Counted from the first letter of the stretch, positions 33,405 to 45,642 are shown. The stretch is DNA of 64,000 nucleotides from Larix kaempferi (GCA_027924585.1 BSBM01000712.1:3668001-3732000), one strand, 5' to 3'. Notes: generated from the sequence alone by a model not told the origin. A program made the numbers and translations.

Positions 33405-34759
33405 AAGTCTCATTCACGCGGCAATGGAACCCCTTGGCGCACTGGCCCTCTCGGCAATGAGCTGCGCAGCAGCTCGAGGTCTCACCCGAAGTGGCTATGG
33501 GGGGGCTAAGGAATCAGATTTCCCTAACCCGGGCGACGCGGAGACTATTCTCTCTTCCTTGACGATTCCTCTAAGGCGACGGTCTGACCCGTCTTCAGAC
33601 TTACAAGTGCAACAGCTCTCAAGCTCCTGCTCAGCAGCCTAGCTGTGCGGTACTTTCTCTCCTGCGCTAGGGAAAATTACCCTCTACGCGGATATTCTAT
33701 GCGTCATCTCGCTAGCGCGCCCGTCACAGCAACAAGTTCTCCTATCGCTGCGGCGACGTTCTCTACCGAGTCCTTCAACCCTTAACGATTATAGTTCTCA
33801 AGGAAGCTTTACTGACTTACTCAACACATTCATAAAGATAATGCACTATTCCTGTATTTGCTGTTAGTGAACTAAAACAGGCAATCATTTCAGTCACAAC
33901 ATCACAATAGTGAGAAGTATGAAGTCCACCTCCACGGGAAAAACCACGTCCACGGGAGTATCTTATATTAACCAGAAAATGATAGACTTATACAATATGC
34001 TGCGCACACATCTGTAGCCTTAGATCTTTCCAGGAAACGCCACGCACACAGCTGGGAGCCCTTCTCTCGATCTAGTCTCTTCCTCTCCAGAGATTACAAT
34101 AGTTCAGACGTCGCCTCGGACTGTCTGCAACTCAAGGATTAGCTTCACTGCTAACCCGCTTACTGACTAGCTAGCTATCTGTCTAACCAACTAACTGACT
34201 CTCTAACATCTACCCATTACAATTATTCATATATATAGGTGGCCATGGCGGTCACACCTTTACAAAACTGTGGGCCTTTCCCAGCAGTAATCCCCAAAAA
34301 CCCTAACCACGCACATGGCTAGGTGTACTGTAGGCACCGCTTGCAGTCATGTCGCCGCTTCCTGCAGGCTCCATGAATTCTGGCGCAGCTTACAGGTATG
34401 GGTGCCTCGTCCTTCTCCTTCAATGCTTTGGTCCGTTGCTCCTCCTTGATCCGAGCAACCATAACTTCTGTACTTAGCTTTAAATGAGGGTAGCTGAGCC
34501 CTCTACTCCATTGCTTCATTGATTATGGTAGCTGGGCTTTCCACTCTGCTACCTTCATTCCCTTCTGACGTGCGCGCGAGCTCCGCGATTTCCGGTCCGT
34601 GATCTACACTGAGCTCCTCCATCTGGCACCGTACTGCGCACCGTCTTCTTCTGTTCCCAAAATTGGCGCTTATTCAAAACTTAGCACTTTCTCTTCCATA
34701 CTTGTGCTTTTTCCTCGAAATTCGCAGCTTTTACCCTAGCTGTGGCCTCGGCTCCAACA
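33349..34759 (-). repeat. Element B 5' LTR
   Basis: 1411 bp, TGTTGGCTCC to GCTCCAACA on the plus strand, followed by target copy ATTGC (34760-34764). Co-linear with 21799-23177. TATA-like CATATATATAG at 34228-34238 lies about 520 bp from the upstream edge. The inner edge could instead be the equivalent TGTTGGCTC at 33286 because of the tandem duplication there. Confidence 0.9.
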
Positions 34760-36959
34760 ATTGCCATGCACAACCGTCAGACCAAATCCAATGTTGTTCC
34801 ATCTATATATTGTTATCCTTCAAGTGATTGTAGAACATTTGAAAGTTGTGTTGTACAAAATCCAATTCATGACACCTGTCATCACTTATGTAGAAGTGAT
34901 ACTCCTTCAATATAACCATGTTGTCTTCAGTACTATCTTCCACATGTCTATAGATGATATGAACCATTATGCTGACCTGGTTTGAGTGATAGTGTTGAAT
35001 CTGAATCTCATTTTGCGGTTGAAGAGTGTAGTTTTCCGCAAAATCGACCACTGACAAGATAGTCCCAATAGGAAATGTATCCATGCACATTCTAAACTGC
35101 TCATCTTGCCAACGATCCCAATGTACATGCTTTACATACTATTGTGTCTTTTCAAAGAATTCCTCCATGAAGTCGCAAACCTATACCTGGTATATCAACT
35201 GATAAAGACATATATCAATAGATTGTTACAAATGAAATTGCAATCTGAAGAAAAAATAGTATTCAAGAACTCATTACAAACCTGAGAAGTGATCAATTGT
35301 ATTTTTTTTCTTATGTTCCCTCCATTAATATCATGCATGACATATTTGAATGACTGGAAGTTCACCTCCTACCTCCCAAGTTCATGCTCATTGGTCACAT
35401 GTATGCATTTTTCCAATAATGTCAATCCACCACACTCTGGGCATGTCCCATCTATGCAAGTTTTTTGATAAAATGTGCAATCTTTTGGCCTGCTACACAA
35501 AATGCTATGAATAAAGTCTCTAAATGAGATCAATGGTAATGTAGTTGAGCATTCCTGCACAAGAGTGTTATGTAATATACGAAAAATATATGTATATGTG
35601 TCATAATAGTAACCATACTCAATGTGGTATCGATAACAACATGTGTTATGAATTGTGTTTGATTTAACATACCATGGTTTGCATTTTTCAAAGGATCTTT
35701 GGCCCAAGTTAAGTTCGTTATGTTCATTCCTAAATCTCACATATAATTATGTTTGTGTCATATCAAGAAAATGTTTAATGTGTGGTTCACAATCATTTGA
35801 ACCCCTTCTCAATTTTAATAAATCTTTTTAGTTGAAAGAAGGTCTAGTGTTGTCATGCCAAAAATCTTGCACTAATCCCTTTACCACATCAATGAGCTTC
35901 ATATCATAGCGTGGGAACCTGCCAATAAAGTCCCAAACATCTGTTTGATCGGTTTCAAGTTTTTCTCTTCTAACACAATACCTATGAAGTGTCTTCACAT
36001 TCAGATTAATAATTTTGGAGTTAGGTTTAAGAAAATGAAGTTCCTTCGTGTCTTTTTTCATGATTAATTGTGACAACACACGACGAGCCACATTGCGGTC
36101 CTTTGAGCGAGATTTATTTCCAATTGTACTAAATGCATCTACTAAAATTTTAACAATATGATAACTTGGTTCTAACTTTTTGGTCATATTTATCCTTAAC
36201 GTTCTTCTAACAACAACCATAGACCTAGATTTTAACAATGATAAAAATAATTTGCACTTGTCCCCATCACATTTAGAATAAAAAATGTTATCAAGTATTT
36301 GTTGAGTTTGATAAGAAATAGCACGTTTAGACAACGTACCTTCAAGTGAACTAATGAACGTTTCATCAACTTGTATACGTTTTGGAGTTATTCGGGGTGT
36401 AGTTGCTAATGGAGGTAAGGGTGTTGGAACTGGAGCATGTACAACATCACCAGGACGCTCCTGAGTTTCAATAGGAGACTCTTGTCTTTCATTCTCTTGT
36501 TGGTAGTTGGATGTGGGAAATTGGACATTCTCTTGGATGGTCTCCATAACATTTGCTCCTTTCATTGTAAATCCTTCATTCAATGCCTCCCTAACTTCGT
36601 CGCTTGTATAACCACAACCCAACAAGTCTTTCACTGCCATAGTCTGAGGTTTCCTTGATGTGGAAATTGAAACATCCCCCGATGAGAACCTACGTTTTAC
36701 TTCTTGACTAGTGCCATAAGGGTTCTTGTTCATCAAATGTTGTTGAAATTGAGGGGCCCTCTAGTGAATTTTTCAGTTTTTCTTGTCGTGGATGGGTAGG
36801 AATGACCATGGCATCATCTACGGTTGGAATTGGATGAGTTTCCATGGAATGCCTTCGATTCCACATGTCCAATCTTTTCTTTTCTCTAACTTCTTCAATG
36901 GTTTCTTGAGGCTTCTCTTTCCATTCCGATTTCCTTGTTCGATTGTGTGAATTCCCCAT
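34760..36959 (-). pseudogene. Transposase-like gene, N-terminal half
   Basis: Probable start MGNSHNRTRKSEWKEKP at 36959. A frameshift near 36720 leads into the phase 36736-35369, broken by TAA 35828-35830 and more stops. Blocks in order: basic N-terminus, AVKDLLGCGYTSDEVREAL, a Pro-rich linker, QILDNIFYSKCDGDKCKLFLSLL, YHIVKILVDAFSTIG, KTLHRYCVRREKLE, DVVKGLVQDFWHDNTRPS, then LGQRSFEKCKPWYVK, CCYRYHIEYGYYYDTY, and CPECGGLTLLEKC (Cys-rich). A GT-AG intron fits at 35187-35281. The last exon holds LSVVDFAENYTLQPQNEIQ (first acidic motif candidate), KEYHFYISDDRCHE and WIWSDGCAWQ, where element B cuts the frame. Family not named. Confidence 0.62.
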
Positions 36960-37030
36960 GACCACAATGAGCAATACTAAGAAAATAGTTTCTAGAGATG
37001 TGCTGAACTATTCAAATATCCAAATTCTTT

Positions 37031-37451
37031 CTCAATTGTGAATATAGGTTCTTCAATCTTGCTCAATTGTGAATATAGATACTTCCTCAATTGTGAATAT
37101 AGATTCCTCAAGCTTGTTCAAATGTGAAAGTAACTTCTACCTCCCTTGTGAATATAGAAAATTATTCATTTGTAAATATAGGTTCTTCAAGCTTGCTCAA
37201 TAGTGAATGTAGATTCTTCTTCAATTGTGTTCATATAGATTCCTCAATCTTGCTTGAAATTGTGAATGTAGAATCCTCTTGAAGCTTTCTAATTGTGAAT
37301 GTAGAATCCTCTTGAAGTTGTCTAATTGTGAATGTAGAATCCTCAATTCCCAATGCTAACTGTAGAATCCTCTTCAAACTTGTTGATTGTGAACATAGAG
37401 TATCAAGATTCCTCAATTGTCCTGATTGCTGATTGTGAACATAGAGTATCA
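37031..37451. repeat. Minisatellite of ~30-bp units
   Basis: At least ten degenerate units of the form TTGTGAAT(A/G)TAGA-TCCTC-AA-CTTG. Units near 37255-37350 (AATTGTGAATGTAGAATCCTC) are the most regular. It lies just upstream of the transposase-like gene start. Confidence 0.8.
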
Positions 37452-37847
37452 AGTTTTTTTGCAGCATTATCGGGGAGACAAAACACAAAATTTAGGTATG
37501 AAATAGGCAGAGTATTCTACTGAATTTTTGTAGAGAAAAAACACACTACTGTTATGGATATACAAAACGCGCTAACGTTTCTTAAAAATATAGCGTGAGC
37601 GCGTTTCTTCAATGTTAAAAAATTGCTAGGCAATTAATATGTTTGGTGCACAGCTAAATAACGTCTAGTGACCAAAAACGTGCGAGCGTTTATTCATCAA
37701 ATAACACACGAGCATTTATTCATCAATAAATGCGCTAACATTATGGTAATCTACACAATTTTCATTTTCATCAAAACCTTATTTAATAGTTTCTTTCCAA
37801 CAAAGTAAATTTCCTTTATTTCCCTAGATCCCTACTTATCTGGAAAG
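37452..37847. other. AT-rich stretch with GCGC/ACGTT-rich islands
   Basis: No gene. Between 37565 and 37745 there are repeated words such as ACGCGCTAACGTTTCTT, GAGCGCGTTTCTT and AACGTGCGAGCGTTTATTCATCAA. Related words recur on the far side of the telomere-like tract at about 40190-40295. Confidence 0.4.
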
Positions 37848-40060
37848 GTTTTGGGCTTCATGTTCTAGGGGTTAGGAGGTTAAATAGGGATTTGGTGTTA
37901 GGGGCAAAGGGGTCAAGGGGTTTGGGGTCAAGGTGCTTAGAGGTTAAGGGATTTAGCGCTCCATGTTTAGGGGGTTAGGGTTTTAGAGGTTAGACATTAA
38001 GGGATTAAGTGTTTGTGGATAAACTAGGGATTCTAAAGGCATTCGGTGTTAAGTGATTAGAGATAACGATGTTTAGGGGTTAGGGGATTTAGGGGTTAAG
38101 GTATTGAGGGGACCAATGTTAGGGGGTTAGGGTTCAAGATTTTAAGCATTAAGGGTGAAGGGTTTGGGGTCAAGGGGCTTAGAGGTCAAGGGATTTAGGG
38201 CTCTAATGTTAGGATGTTAGCGTTGAGTCAGTTAAAGTTTAAGTGCCAAGGGTTTAAGTATTAAAGGTTTGGGGTTTAAGTGATTAATGGATTTTAGGAG
38301 ATGAGGGATTGGTTTCTAGGGATTTATTGGTTTTGGGATTTAAGGATTATGGGTTAGGGGTTTTAGGGTTATGGGGGTTAACTATGACTTAGGGGTTAAG
38401 TGTTTAGAGGTAAAGGGATAAAGTAGTTAATAGTTTTAAATATTTAGAGGTTAGGTCATCATTATATGGCTCGTTTAAGGGATCTGAGTTTAAGGGGTTA
38501 AGGTTTTATACGTTAGACATTAAGGGCTTAAGTGTTTGTGGATCAAATAGGGATTAGGTGTTGGGTGTTAAGTGCTTAGAGATAAAAGGTTTTAGGGTTT
38601 AGGGGATTTAGGTGTTAAGGGATTGATGGAACGAAGTTAGGGGTTTAGGGTTCAACAGGTTAAGCCTTAAGGGTGAAGGGTTTAACTATTAATGGTTTGT
38701 AAGGATTAAGGGCTTAAGGGCTTAATCGTTAAGGACATAAGATTAGGGTCTTGGTGGTTATTTAAGAGGTGAGGCCTTGAAGCGTTAACAGATTTACAGG
38801 CTAAGGGTTTTAGGGATCTAGGGTTAGGATGTTAGGATTTAGTTGTTTAAGGGTTAAGTGTCAAGGGGTTAAAGGATTAAAGGCTTGGGGGTTAAGGGAT
38901 TCATGGCCTCTAGGAGGTGAGGAATTATGATTTTCTATGGGTTTATGGGTTTGGGATTTGGGGATTATTGGTTAGGGGGTTAATTAAGACTTCTAGGTGT
39001 TATGGGTTAAGAGTTTAGAGGTAAGGGCATACATTTGTTAACAAGTTTAAAGAATTTTGGGTTAGAAAGTTAAGAAGATAGGGGGTTAGGGGGTTTTATG
39101 GGTAATGGGAATTAGGGGTTAAGGAATTTAGGGCTCAATGGTTAAGGGGATAGGGTTTAATGGGTTAGGGGTTAAGGCCCAAGAAGTTAAAAATGTTTAA
39201 TTGTTTCTAGGGTTAAGGGCTTAGTGATTTAGGGATTTGGGATTTTTAAGTAATATGGATTAGACTATTTAGGGGTTAGGGGCGGACTAGGTATTAGGGG
39301 TTGTGGGATTAGAGATAAAGTGGCTAGAGGGTTTAGGGGTTAGCGGCATTAGGGGTTAATTGATTTTGTGCTCTAGAGTTAGCGTGTTAGGGTTTATGAG
39401 GTTAGAAATGAATGGTGAAGGGGTTAAAGGCTTAAAGGCTTATAAGGAGTAAATTAGAGCTTAAAGAGACTAATGCACAAGCACAAGGAAGAATTCCAAA
39501 GCTGAGAGAGGAGCGATCAATCTAGAGGGAGAGAGCTCAAACAAACATAGAGCTCTCATGCAAACGAAGAGCACACATGCAAACGTAGAGCGCACAAGTA
39601 AATGCACGGAACGCTGGCACAAGGGAGGTCACACATGAAAACATAGTGTAGAGGTAAAGAATTATTTTAGATCTATAGGGTAAACTAGAGCTTAGAGGGA
39701 TAATGGCTAAAGGATTACATGTAAACAATTAAAGGAATTAAGGGGTTTAGCAATTTGGTATTTAAGGGTAAATGAATTAAGGAGTCTGGGCTTAGGGGGT
39801 TAGGTTTTAAGAGGTCAGGAACTGAGGTCTAAGGTGTTATAGCGTTAAAGGCTTAGGGAATTAAATGATAAGGACAACAATGAGGGGATATAAAGGGTTA
39901 ATTAAGGGACTAGGGATTTAATGAGTAATACCTTTATAGGTTAAGGGATTTAGGGATCAACTATTAAAGGGGTAAGTGATTATGTGTTAATGGCTTAGAT
40001 GTTTAAGGGTGTATGGATTTAGGGGGTTTGGAACTTAGGACTTATGGGTTTAGACCTTTA
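37848..40060. repeat. Degenerate telomere-like (TTTAGGG/TTAGGGG) tract
   Basis: About 2.2 kb in which G-rich words such as GGGGTTAGGG, GGGTTTAGGG, GTTAAGGG and TTTAGGGGTTA recur on the plus strand almost without break, with no exact long-range period. The composition is strongly strand-biased (G and T on plus). A GA-rich, non-telomeric interruption lies at about 39475-39650. The plant telomere unit is TTTAGGG; this could be an old interstitial telomeric tract or a satellite derived from one. Confidence 0.75.
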
Positions 40061-41399
40061 ATTTTCCTCCCTTATCATTACTCTCCCCAACTCCTTAAAT
40101 TTGTGTCCCTTTCCCCCCCTCTTGTATTTCTATTTTCTCTCTCACCCCCTTTATCTCCATTCAACACTTAAAAACATAATTTGTAAAGTTCATAATGCGC
40201 ACACGTTATGTGAATAATAACGCTCGAGCATTTCTTCTAACACCAAGAGCGCCAACCAAATATTTGAATTTAAATAGAACGCGTGCACGTTCTTGAGCAC
40301 CAAATAACCCCCTCATCACACGCCCGTGTGTCATCCATAGTCCTATGTGGTTGGTTCAGACTTACCAAACCTGTGCTATGGAATTTACTGAACCATAGCT
40401 AATTAGGCAATTCCACCATTTTTCTTAATATGCTTGTTTTTCACCTCTCTATAGCATGACATACATGACCATTATTGACGAAATTTTAGGCATAGATAAA
40501 ACAATTTATGGAGATTCCAAATATGTAATTTTCTAAAAAAATATTGATTTTTTCTATTTGTTTGCTAATTTTCTTGTGTCATCACTCCTTAAGTCAAAAA
40601 ACATGTTGTTAGTGTTTATTCCATAACTTTTTCATTTCACAACCATTTTTAAAAAACATAGTATGCTGCACTATTAGACACCGACTTCTACATGCTATAA
40701 AAAATACAAGTCGAAATAACTACATTAAGACCTTCAAATGTTGCACCCACATTTGACGTACCATTATCGAGGTTTGATAAATTACATAATTAAAAAAAAA
40801 AAAAAAATTGGAAAAATAGTGTTGCACTAGTGCTACGGGTTCTATACATGTATACCAATTTTTATAGTACGAAACCATCATTTAGGCACTCAAAGGCTGC
40901 ACCCACAAAAACATATACCATATCATTTACCAAAAAAATAAAAAAATAAAAGTGACTATTAGAAAAGATGAAATTTGACATAGTTATGTAAATTTTCAAT
41001 ACTTAAAAATTATATATTCGGAAACATGACTCAATTTCCTACATTTCACTTTTTTTACAATATGCAGTATATCTCGTGCAAGTATCTCAAAAAAATGAAT
41101 TAAGTTGAGGGATGCCTGATTTTTCAGTTTTCTATTGTATCTAATGCGCCAAAAGTGACCCTCATTAGCTTGCACATGCCCATATTGTATATCGCACATG
41201 GATAATGGAAGCTACAAGGAAAAGGGTTTGTTGCTTCAACCCATAAATGCATTATTAACAATTTGGTAGTTCATACAACTTTGCTTTCCTAAAAAAAAAT
41301 AATAAGGTAGTAATTTCACCACAATAAAATTTATAATTTATAATATTTTTGCTAAAAAAAAAAATAAGATTTAGTAATTCCACCAAAACATTCTTCTTT

Positions 41400-41439
41400 A
41401 TGATGGTTCAAGTTACATTTATGATGGTTCAAGTTACAT
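41400..41439. repeat. 21-bp tandem duplication
   Basis: ATGATGGTTCAAGTTACAT occurs at 41400 and 41421, exact. Confidence 0.92.
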
Positions 41440-41450
41440 GGGATCTATGG

Positions 41451-41606
41451 GATCCTCAAGAGGACATATCTTAATACATATGGACAATTTTAACAACAAA
41501 TAATTTATAATTATTTGCTCATAAATCTGATCCTCAAGAGGACATATCTTAATACATATGGACAATTTTAACAACAATTAATTTATAATTATTTGCTCAT
41601 AAATCT
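41451..41606. repeat. 78-bp tandem duplication
   Basis: Two nearly identical units start with GATCCTCAAGAGGACATATC at 41451 and 41529. The near identity suggests a recent event. Confidence 0.93.
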
Positions 41607-42438
41607 ATGATATAAATCAAACGCTTCCCTTTGCTTAAGAAAATCTAGTTGCTTGAATTTGAATAGACGCCACCGTATCATGCAACTAAAGGTCATCTAT
41701 GTGCCACACAATAATACATATAAGAAAAATATGTGTTAGTTTTGACAAGGGCTATTGTTGAATGATGTAGAAATAATTTTAATAGATTATTGCATTCTAA
41801 CTTATATCAATGCAATTTTTCTATAGAGAGACCAGTTTAATATTGACAAGCCATGTTAATACTGTCAAGCTATGCTATGTCAGGATTTTCATAGAATGTA
41901 TGGCATGATGGATCATGTAAGACACTTCTAAAATTGGGGCATCCCTTTGTGAGATTTATACGTATTAGCGAGGGTGAATTAGAGCATTCAGCTGGAAAAA
42001 TTAATAAATAAGATGCAATAAGTGGAGACAGGCTCATATCCACCCTGAATGGATCCATGTATAATCCGAGAAGAGAGGAAAGTAAGGCCTAAACCATATA
42101 TATAATATACCATAAATGTATATCATAAACCATAAACGTATATGTGCATGTCAATAAACATATTGAAAGATTCAAATTACCAGAGTTCCATGATATTGGA
42201 ATGTACATGATTGTGCATAATACTATTTTGCTGCGTTATACAACTCGCCTTTGAAAACTTCATTGAAGCATTAAACTTCGGATTGGAACTTTTACTTTAG
42301 CCATAGTATGGTTAGTTAGTTATCGAAGCATTAAGAAAGCCTCATCAAGTATTTCCTTTATGTCTAGAAAGCTTATATTCTTTAACCTTTATAGGTATTC
42401 ATGACTAAGGCACTATCAAATGTTTTTTGAAAACCAAA

Positions 42439-42560
42439 CAAAGTAAAAATAGACAATCATCATACTTCTATATAATGACCTTCACATAAATGAAACAATC
42501 AAAGTAAAAATAGACCATCATAGTTCTATATAATGACCTTCATATAAATGAAACAATTTA
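42439..42560. repeat. 61-bp tandem duplication
   Basis: Units starting CAAAGTAAAAATAGAC at 42439 and 42500 share the tail TATATAATGACCTTCA-ATAAATGAAACAAT with a few differences. Confidence 0.9.
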
Positions 42561-42998
42561 TGATAATTAGATGATTCTTTTTAGAATTTTATTTTTATTT
42601 TTTTAAACAAAATTTAATCATTACAAGTTTTGAAACATGTAAATCCAATATGGTATGTACTTGTTGGGAATAAGCTAATGGGTTCAACATTGAAATTAAA
42701 ATTAATTATGTTGGAATGTTGGAAAAAAGAAACCATAAGAGAATATATCATTGAGAATATTGTAATATAACAATATGGACAGCTTAATTGAAAGGGTCAT
42801 GTTTGAGAAAGTTAGTAATGAAGCTTTCAACATCAAAGAATTTATCAATATTAAACTTTAAAAACTACGGTCAATCAAGAAATGCATGAATTTTAAGTAG
42901 TGGTCATACACCAATAGTTTAAAATGGCATTGAAGTTCAATAGCCAAATTTGGAGGTGAATATGGTTGAGGAATCCAAACACAAGTTGCATTATATTC

Positions 42999-43244
42999 TT
43001 AGGGTAGATCACTAATCAAATATCTAGCAATGCTCTTCACATTTATACCAAGTCTAGCCCCATTCGAACCAAGTAAAGCCCCGTTACCATTGAGAATGGA
43101 TGTCAACTGCACTGTTGGAGACCACATTTCAAAAAATATATTTTCCCATCCATGTAACATAGGGTTTCCAACCCAATAATCTTCATAATTTCCAAGAGCT
43201 GGGAAACCTAGCCCAACTATGTTGTCACTTAGTGCTTCATGCAT
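42999..43244 (-). CDS. Unrecognised short reading frame
   Basis: 81 codons, MHEALSDNIVGLGFPALGN followed by a Trp/Gly/Asn-rich segment and NGNGALLGSNGARLG. Its composition is protein-like and clearly different from the AT-rich surroundings, so it may be an exon fragment of a host gene. I do not recognise the family. No obvious splice site, promoter or partner exon is seen nearby. Confidence 0.25.
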   Translation of the reverse strand: MHEALSDNIVGLGFPALGNYEDYWVGNPMLHGWENIFFEMWSPTVQLTSILNGNGALLGSNGARLGINVKSIARYLISDLP

Positions 43245-44494
43245 GATTGTACTTCTTTACATGATTCTGTTTTTCTTTACACAGGAGAAGAACTATACAG
43301 CCTTGAAGAACTAACATTCACTGCTTAACAACGTGTCAACGGAAGTTGAGCAATCCATGACTAAGTGTCAACGAAAGTTGGGCATCTAAAACTAGACATA
43401 CAGGAAGAATGGCTCATCTAAGGGCAAGGAAGGGTTCAGACATGCTTATTGGGTTCATTAAACATCATGGAACTGACTAAATTCAATTTTGACCTCCAGA
43501 TCAAGTGCAAAATCTTGCATGAAAAATTTCCCGCAAAAGTGTCAAGTTGTTCCTTCTGATTTGATTTTTTTTTATCAATCAAGTGTCAAAAAGTGTCATG
43601 CAACCACTCGTTGAAAATCCCTCTATGTCTACTTCACATTGCCTCTAATGGCACGCCATTATGACTCCGTATGCAAAATATACATCATTATTACTCTCAA
43701 AAACCAAATGAATGCAATTTTTATGGTTTGGGCCAAGTTTCTTATGCAAAATTATGATTGGCAGTGCTCCCTCTCTGGTCCATCATTTTGCATGAAATTT
43801 TAGGAGGTTGTTGGTGAGGCCGGAGGATACATACCACACAGTTTGTTCAGACCCATGCAACACACAAGAGTGGAAAAACATTTATGAACATTTTTTTGCA
43901 TAGGAACTTCATGTTGAGTTTTTTTAACTGCAGAATTATCCCAACACAGTCAGCAATCGATGAAAATGTCTGGTGAATATGTTAGCCTCCATAATGCTAA
44001 GGTGTGGTGAAAATTTCAACTCCCGAGGTAGATTGTATCTCCTGCAATAACGAACTGAAATCTACAACCATCTCCTTCACAAAGCTACACAATGCATAAA
44101 AATGTTGATTCTGGGTTTCATAGGAAAACTTTCACTGGGAGGAAGGTCCCACTAGCAATTTTACAATGTTATGGAGGCAAGGCGCTAGGTTCCACTGCCC
44201 CAAGTGCGCCCCACCATCATATTTTCCCCACGCATCATATCCACTCATGCATGCTTGGAAGGGAATGGACGCCAATGACCAAGATTTGTTTTGATGTTTT
44301 ATAAGTAATGATCCAACCATTCGTGAGGTGGTGGGATCGAGGAGATGGATTGGAATCCCACCCCGCCAATGGTGAATGTAGCCTCATCCCAAATTAATAC
44401 AACAAACCTTGGCATTCAATGATACTTTCACATGTGAGATTGGTCTTATCACCAATGCCAGAAGTGGGAGGTTGTGCAGTTGATCAATGGTTGT
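43245..44494. other. Intergenic stretch, nothing recognised
   Basis: Mixed composition. Short open frames at about 44092-44320 on both strands have no recognisable motif. Confidence 0.5.
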
Positions 44495-45219
44495 TATGTT
44501 GGAAATTTGTTGTCATTAATATCAACCTCAGTAAAAGGACATTGAAGTAAGGAAATCAAAGTGGTCCCCTTTGGAATAGCTGTTAAGCATGGCCCTCACT
44601 GGATGAGATAACATATGGTTGATTCCACATGCTCACTTTGAGTTGTACACAAATAGAGCAAGTGAAGAATCCCCTAAATTGATGATGATGTGTCCACCTA
44701 ACCATGATGGTATGAAGTATAAATAATCCTCTTGATGAAGACATGAAGTGGTCATAAAGACAAAGCTAGGGGGAGTCTCATGAGAATGATGCTAAATACA
44801 AATGGTGATAAAGGTATCTCAAATGAAACAACAAGTGCCATAATCACATAGCATATTTCAAGACCTTTCTAGTGATAGGTGGCATGACTCCTAACTACCC
44901 GTGGTTGAGAAGATATGAAGTTTTCTTTGTACTGGACCAGAATGTTTGTCAAGGCCGACCTAATTGGGCCATAATTTTGTTTGGGCCGACCTAACATGAC
45001 TATAATTAAAAAAGCGGTGCATTAGTATAAATAGAGCTTAAAAGTGGTGCATTTTACATCATCCATCCAAGAGATCAAGTCTAAAGTGTGCAAAACATAA
45101 GAAGATGTGCTAGAAGAGGTTAAGGGGTGTAAAAGAAGTATACGAAATCTATAATTGAAGAAGAAGATGTGTTATATCTTGGAGAATCTATGCGATCTAA
45201 GGTTTCTTATGGAATAGGT

Positions 45220-45310
45220 TTTATCTTATGATCTTGGCAAAGGCATAGACTAGGGTTTATCTTGTGATCTTGGCAAAGGCATGGACTAGGGTTTATCTTG
45301 TAATCTTGGT
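45220..45310. repeat. 36-bp tandem repeat, ~2.5 copies
   Basis: Units start TTTATCTT(A/G)TGATCTTGG at 45220, 45256 and 45292 and share GCAAAGGCAT-GACTAGGG. Confidence 0.9.
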
Positions 45311-45463
45311 GCTTTTATTAGGTTTCTTATTGCATGATCTAGGGTTCCTCTCTTGGAATGATCTAGGGTTTAAATATGATGATAATGTTAAGGGATTGAA
45401 GAAGCCAAAGAAAAGACGAAGTCTATGGATGAATATTTATAGGGTTTGTTCGATAAGGACTCG

Positions 45464-45570
45464 ATGACAGTGACAGTTACATTGAAGACAGTGACAGTGA
45501 CAGTGTCAGTGAAAGGTAGTGGCAGTGACAATGTCAGTGAAAGGCAGTGACAGTGGAAATGACAGTACAA
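45464..45570. repeat. GACAGT-based simple repeat
   Basis: A run of GACAGT/GTCAGT hexamers with two longer repeats of GTCAGTGAAAGG(T/C)AGTG. Low complexity. Confidence 0.85.
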
Positions 45571-45642
45571 TGGCAATGGTTGATTGATACTCTTATTCAT
45601 ATCAAGGCAGCAGGGTGGTGCAAGGCAAGGGAGTTGGGGTTT

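Larger units (their letters stand above)
21799..34759 (-). mobile_element. Element B: large Ty3/gypsy retrotransposon with extra domains
   Basis: 12,961 bp flanked by the target duplication ATTGC (21794-21798 and 34760-34764). LTRs are 21799-23177 and 33349-34759, starting TGTTGGCT and ending CAACA or AAACA. Minus-strand order: 5' LTR, primer site, N-terminal unknown region, capsid, five zinc knuckles, protease, second capsid-like domain, RT, RNase H, integrase, a spacer with its own TATA box, an 885-codon open frame, 3' LTR. Gag-pol is one phase from 33248 to 26667 with stops only at 32763, 32274, 30825, 29478 and 27966. The insertion interrupts the transposase-like gene, and taking it out with one ATTGC rejoins that gene's frame. 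Confidence 0.92.
40061..42998. other. AT-rich intergenic DNA with local duplications
   Basis: No gene recognised on either strand. It holds poly-A/T runs and three small tandem duplications listed separately. Confidence 0.6.

Noticed and set aside
37848-40060. Telomere-like tract as an active chromosome end or a CRISPR-like array
   Set aside because: The repeats are degenerate, have no fixed spacer length, and are flanked on both sides by ordinary sequence.
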